This document shows, in pieces, positions 5,572 to 6,209 of a DNA stretch of 6,209 bases. The notes below the pieces were generated by a model. That model was not told where the DNA came from and ran no database searches. It saw only the letters and a list, made by a program, of their open reading frames with translations. Source of the DNA: Deltaproteobacteria bacterium RIFCSPLOWO2_12_FULL_60_16 (GTDB lineage Bacteria; Desulfobacterota; Binatia; UBA9968). Location of the stretch: contig MGSR01000035.1 in the NCBI GenBank assembly GCA_001798565.1, positions 646 through 6,854 of the forward strand, written 5' to 3'. The position numbers and the translations under genes were made by a program. Within the stretch, counting starts at the first letter, position 1; every line of letters begins with the position of its first letter.

Positions 5572-6209
5572 ATGATGTGGGGCATGCCCAAGATGAGTCG
5601 TCGGTTTCTTGCTCCCGTTGCGGGATTGGTTGCTTTGCTTCTGCTGGGATTTTGGGTGTTCAAAATTCGTGGCATCCAGCGCTTGCGCAGCGAAATTCTT
5701 CAAGTGGAAGGCAAGCTGAGTAAGGGGCAGGAGATGTGGAGGAGTTCCCCTCCCTTGAGTCCGGGAGAACGGGACCAGCTGCAAAAAGCGCAGGAACGCC
5801 TCTTGCGAGCCCTCCCCAAGGAGAAAGACGTTCCTCCGGTGTTGCAGGACATCAGCCGCGTCGCCCAGGACTATAACCTGAGCAATCTGTCGTTGACCAC
5901 GAAGGAGACCGCCGCTGCGTCGTCGCCGGCGCCACCGCCCGCGCTTGGGGGCGGGACTTCGCAAGCGGTGGTTGTGCAGCCTGTGCCTGCAGCTTCGCCT
6001 GCCGCCCCGGGCAGCCCAGGACCTATAGACTCCTTCAGCATTAAGTTGACCTTTGCCGGCGACTACCGGGAGATTGCCCCTTTCCTCGAGGCTTTACAGG
6101 GGATCCCCCGCCTGGTGACGATCCAGTCTCTGCAGTTGCAACGGGCTTTGCCCCAGGTTGTGGCGGAGGTCGTTCTCAACGCCTATTATCTCAAAGGCGA
6201 TCTTTCAAC
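5572..6209 (+). CDS. pilO: PilO-like (GspM-like) inner-membrane platform protein, 3' end missing
   Basis: The frame is open from the ATG at 5572 to the right edge: 212 full codons with no stop, so the C-terminus is missing. It is a bitopic inner-membrane protein: a short cytoplasmic tail (1-10), one transmembrane helix (about 11-30), a likely coiled coil (about 35-82), a short helical part with VLQDISRVAQDYNLS (90-104), a linker very rich in Ala, Pro and Ser (about 113-150), then a PilO-type ferredoxin-like domain (from about 152) with FAGDYREIAPFLEAL (161-175) and IPRLVTIQSLQLQ (178-190). PilO pairs with PilN in the periplasm and links the platform to PilP and the secretin; here the partner would be the PilN half of the preceding protein. 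The start follows the preceding TAG directly, in the same frame. Met1, Met2, Met5 and Met8 are all possible starts; the first two have the best-placed binding site. GspM is the alternative name for the same architecture. Confidence 0.85.
   Translation, partial: MMWGMPKMSRRFLAPVAGLVALLLLGFWVFKIRGIQRLRSEILQVEGKLSKGQEMWRSSPPLSPGERDQLQKAQERLLRALPKEKDVPPVLQDISRVAQDYNLSNLSLTTKETAAASSPAPPPALGGGTSQAVVVQPVPAASPAAPGSPGPIDSFSIKLTFAGDYREIAPFLEALQGIPRLVTIQSLQLQRALPQVVAEVVLNAYYLKGDLS

Noticed and set aside
5302..5964. A 220-codon minus-strand frame across the PilM-PilN / PilO junction
   Set aside because: It is the mirror of two recognisable coding regions, and its Arg-rich sequence shows no domain.
1..6209. 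CRISPR arrays, insertion sequences, tRNA or rRNA genes, long repeats
   Set aside because: I saw no spaced direct repeats, transposase-like products, terminal inverted repeats or tRNA-like folds on reading through the window.

Overview
The window is a stretch of a Gram-negative-type, fairly GC-rich bacterial chromosome. The evidence is a motor and inner-membrane platform of the type IV pilus / type II secretion (T4P/T2S) superfamily, a machine that normally spans two membranes. Nothing in the sequence fixes the phylum. The pairing of a GspE/GspF-like motor with PilM/PilN/PilO-like platform parts, on a gene order unlike the textbook pilMNOPQ or gspC-O operons, fits several deep-branching Gram-negative lineages. 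I infer no name from it.

Layout. Positions 1-682 (minus strand) hold the 5' part of a membrane sensor protein (two transmembrane helices, HAMP, PAS), probably a histidine kinase; it runs off the left edge. Positions 683-914 are an AT-rich divergent intergenic region with a good sigma-70-type promoter candidate facing right (837-865) and a weaker one facing left. From 915 to the right edge all genes are on the plus strand and tightly packed: a GspE/PilB-type assembly ATPase (915-2735), a GspF/PilC-type polytopic platform protein (2772-3977), a single 530-residue protein joining a PilM-like actin-fold domain to a PilN-like membrane/periplasmic domain (3979-5571), and a PilO-like bitopic protein (5572 to the edge, incomplete). 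Gaps are 36, 1 and 0 bases, so this is almost certainly one operon.

How the genes work together (family knowledge plus inference). The hexameric ATPase hydrolyses ATP in the cytoplasm and turns or pushes the GspF/PilC protein, which lifts pilin or pseudopilin subunits out of the inner membrane. The PilM-PilN fusion and PilO form the ring around this core and link it to the outer-membrane secretin. No pilin, prepilin peptidase, PilP/GspC, secretin or PilT retraction ATPase lies in the window; PilP/secretin genes would be expected to the right. Whether the machine builds a pilus or secretes protein cannot be decided here. The ATPase reads more like GspE, the platform more like PilM/N/O.

I see no wholly new system. 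The most interesting points are the PilM-PilN fusion that keeps the internal PilN docking motif (INLVP), its apparently degenerate nucleotide site, the in-frame TAG-ATGATG junction between it and PilO, the long Pro/Ala-rich linker in PilO, the long insertion between the two zinc-site CxxC pairs of the ATPase, and the missing ribosome binding site before gspF.
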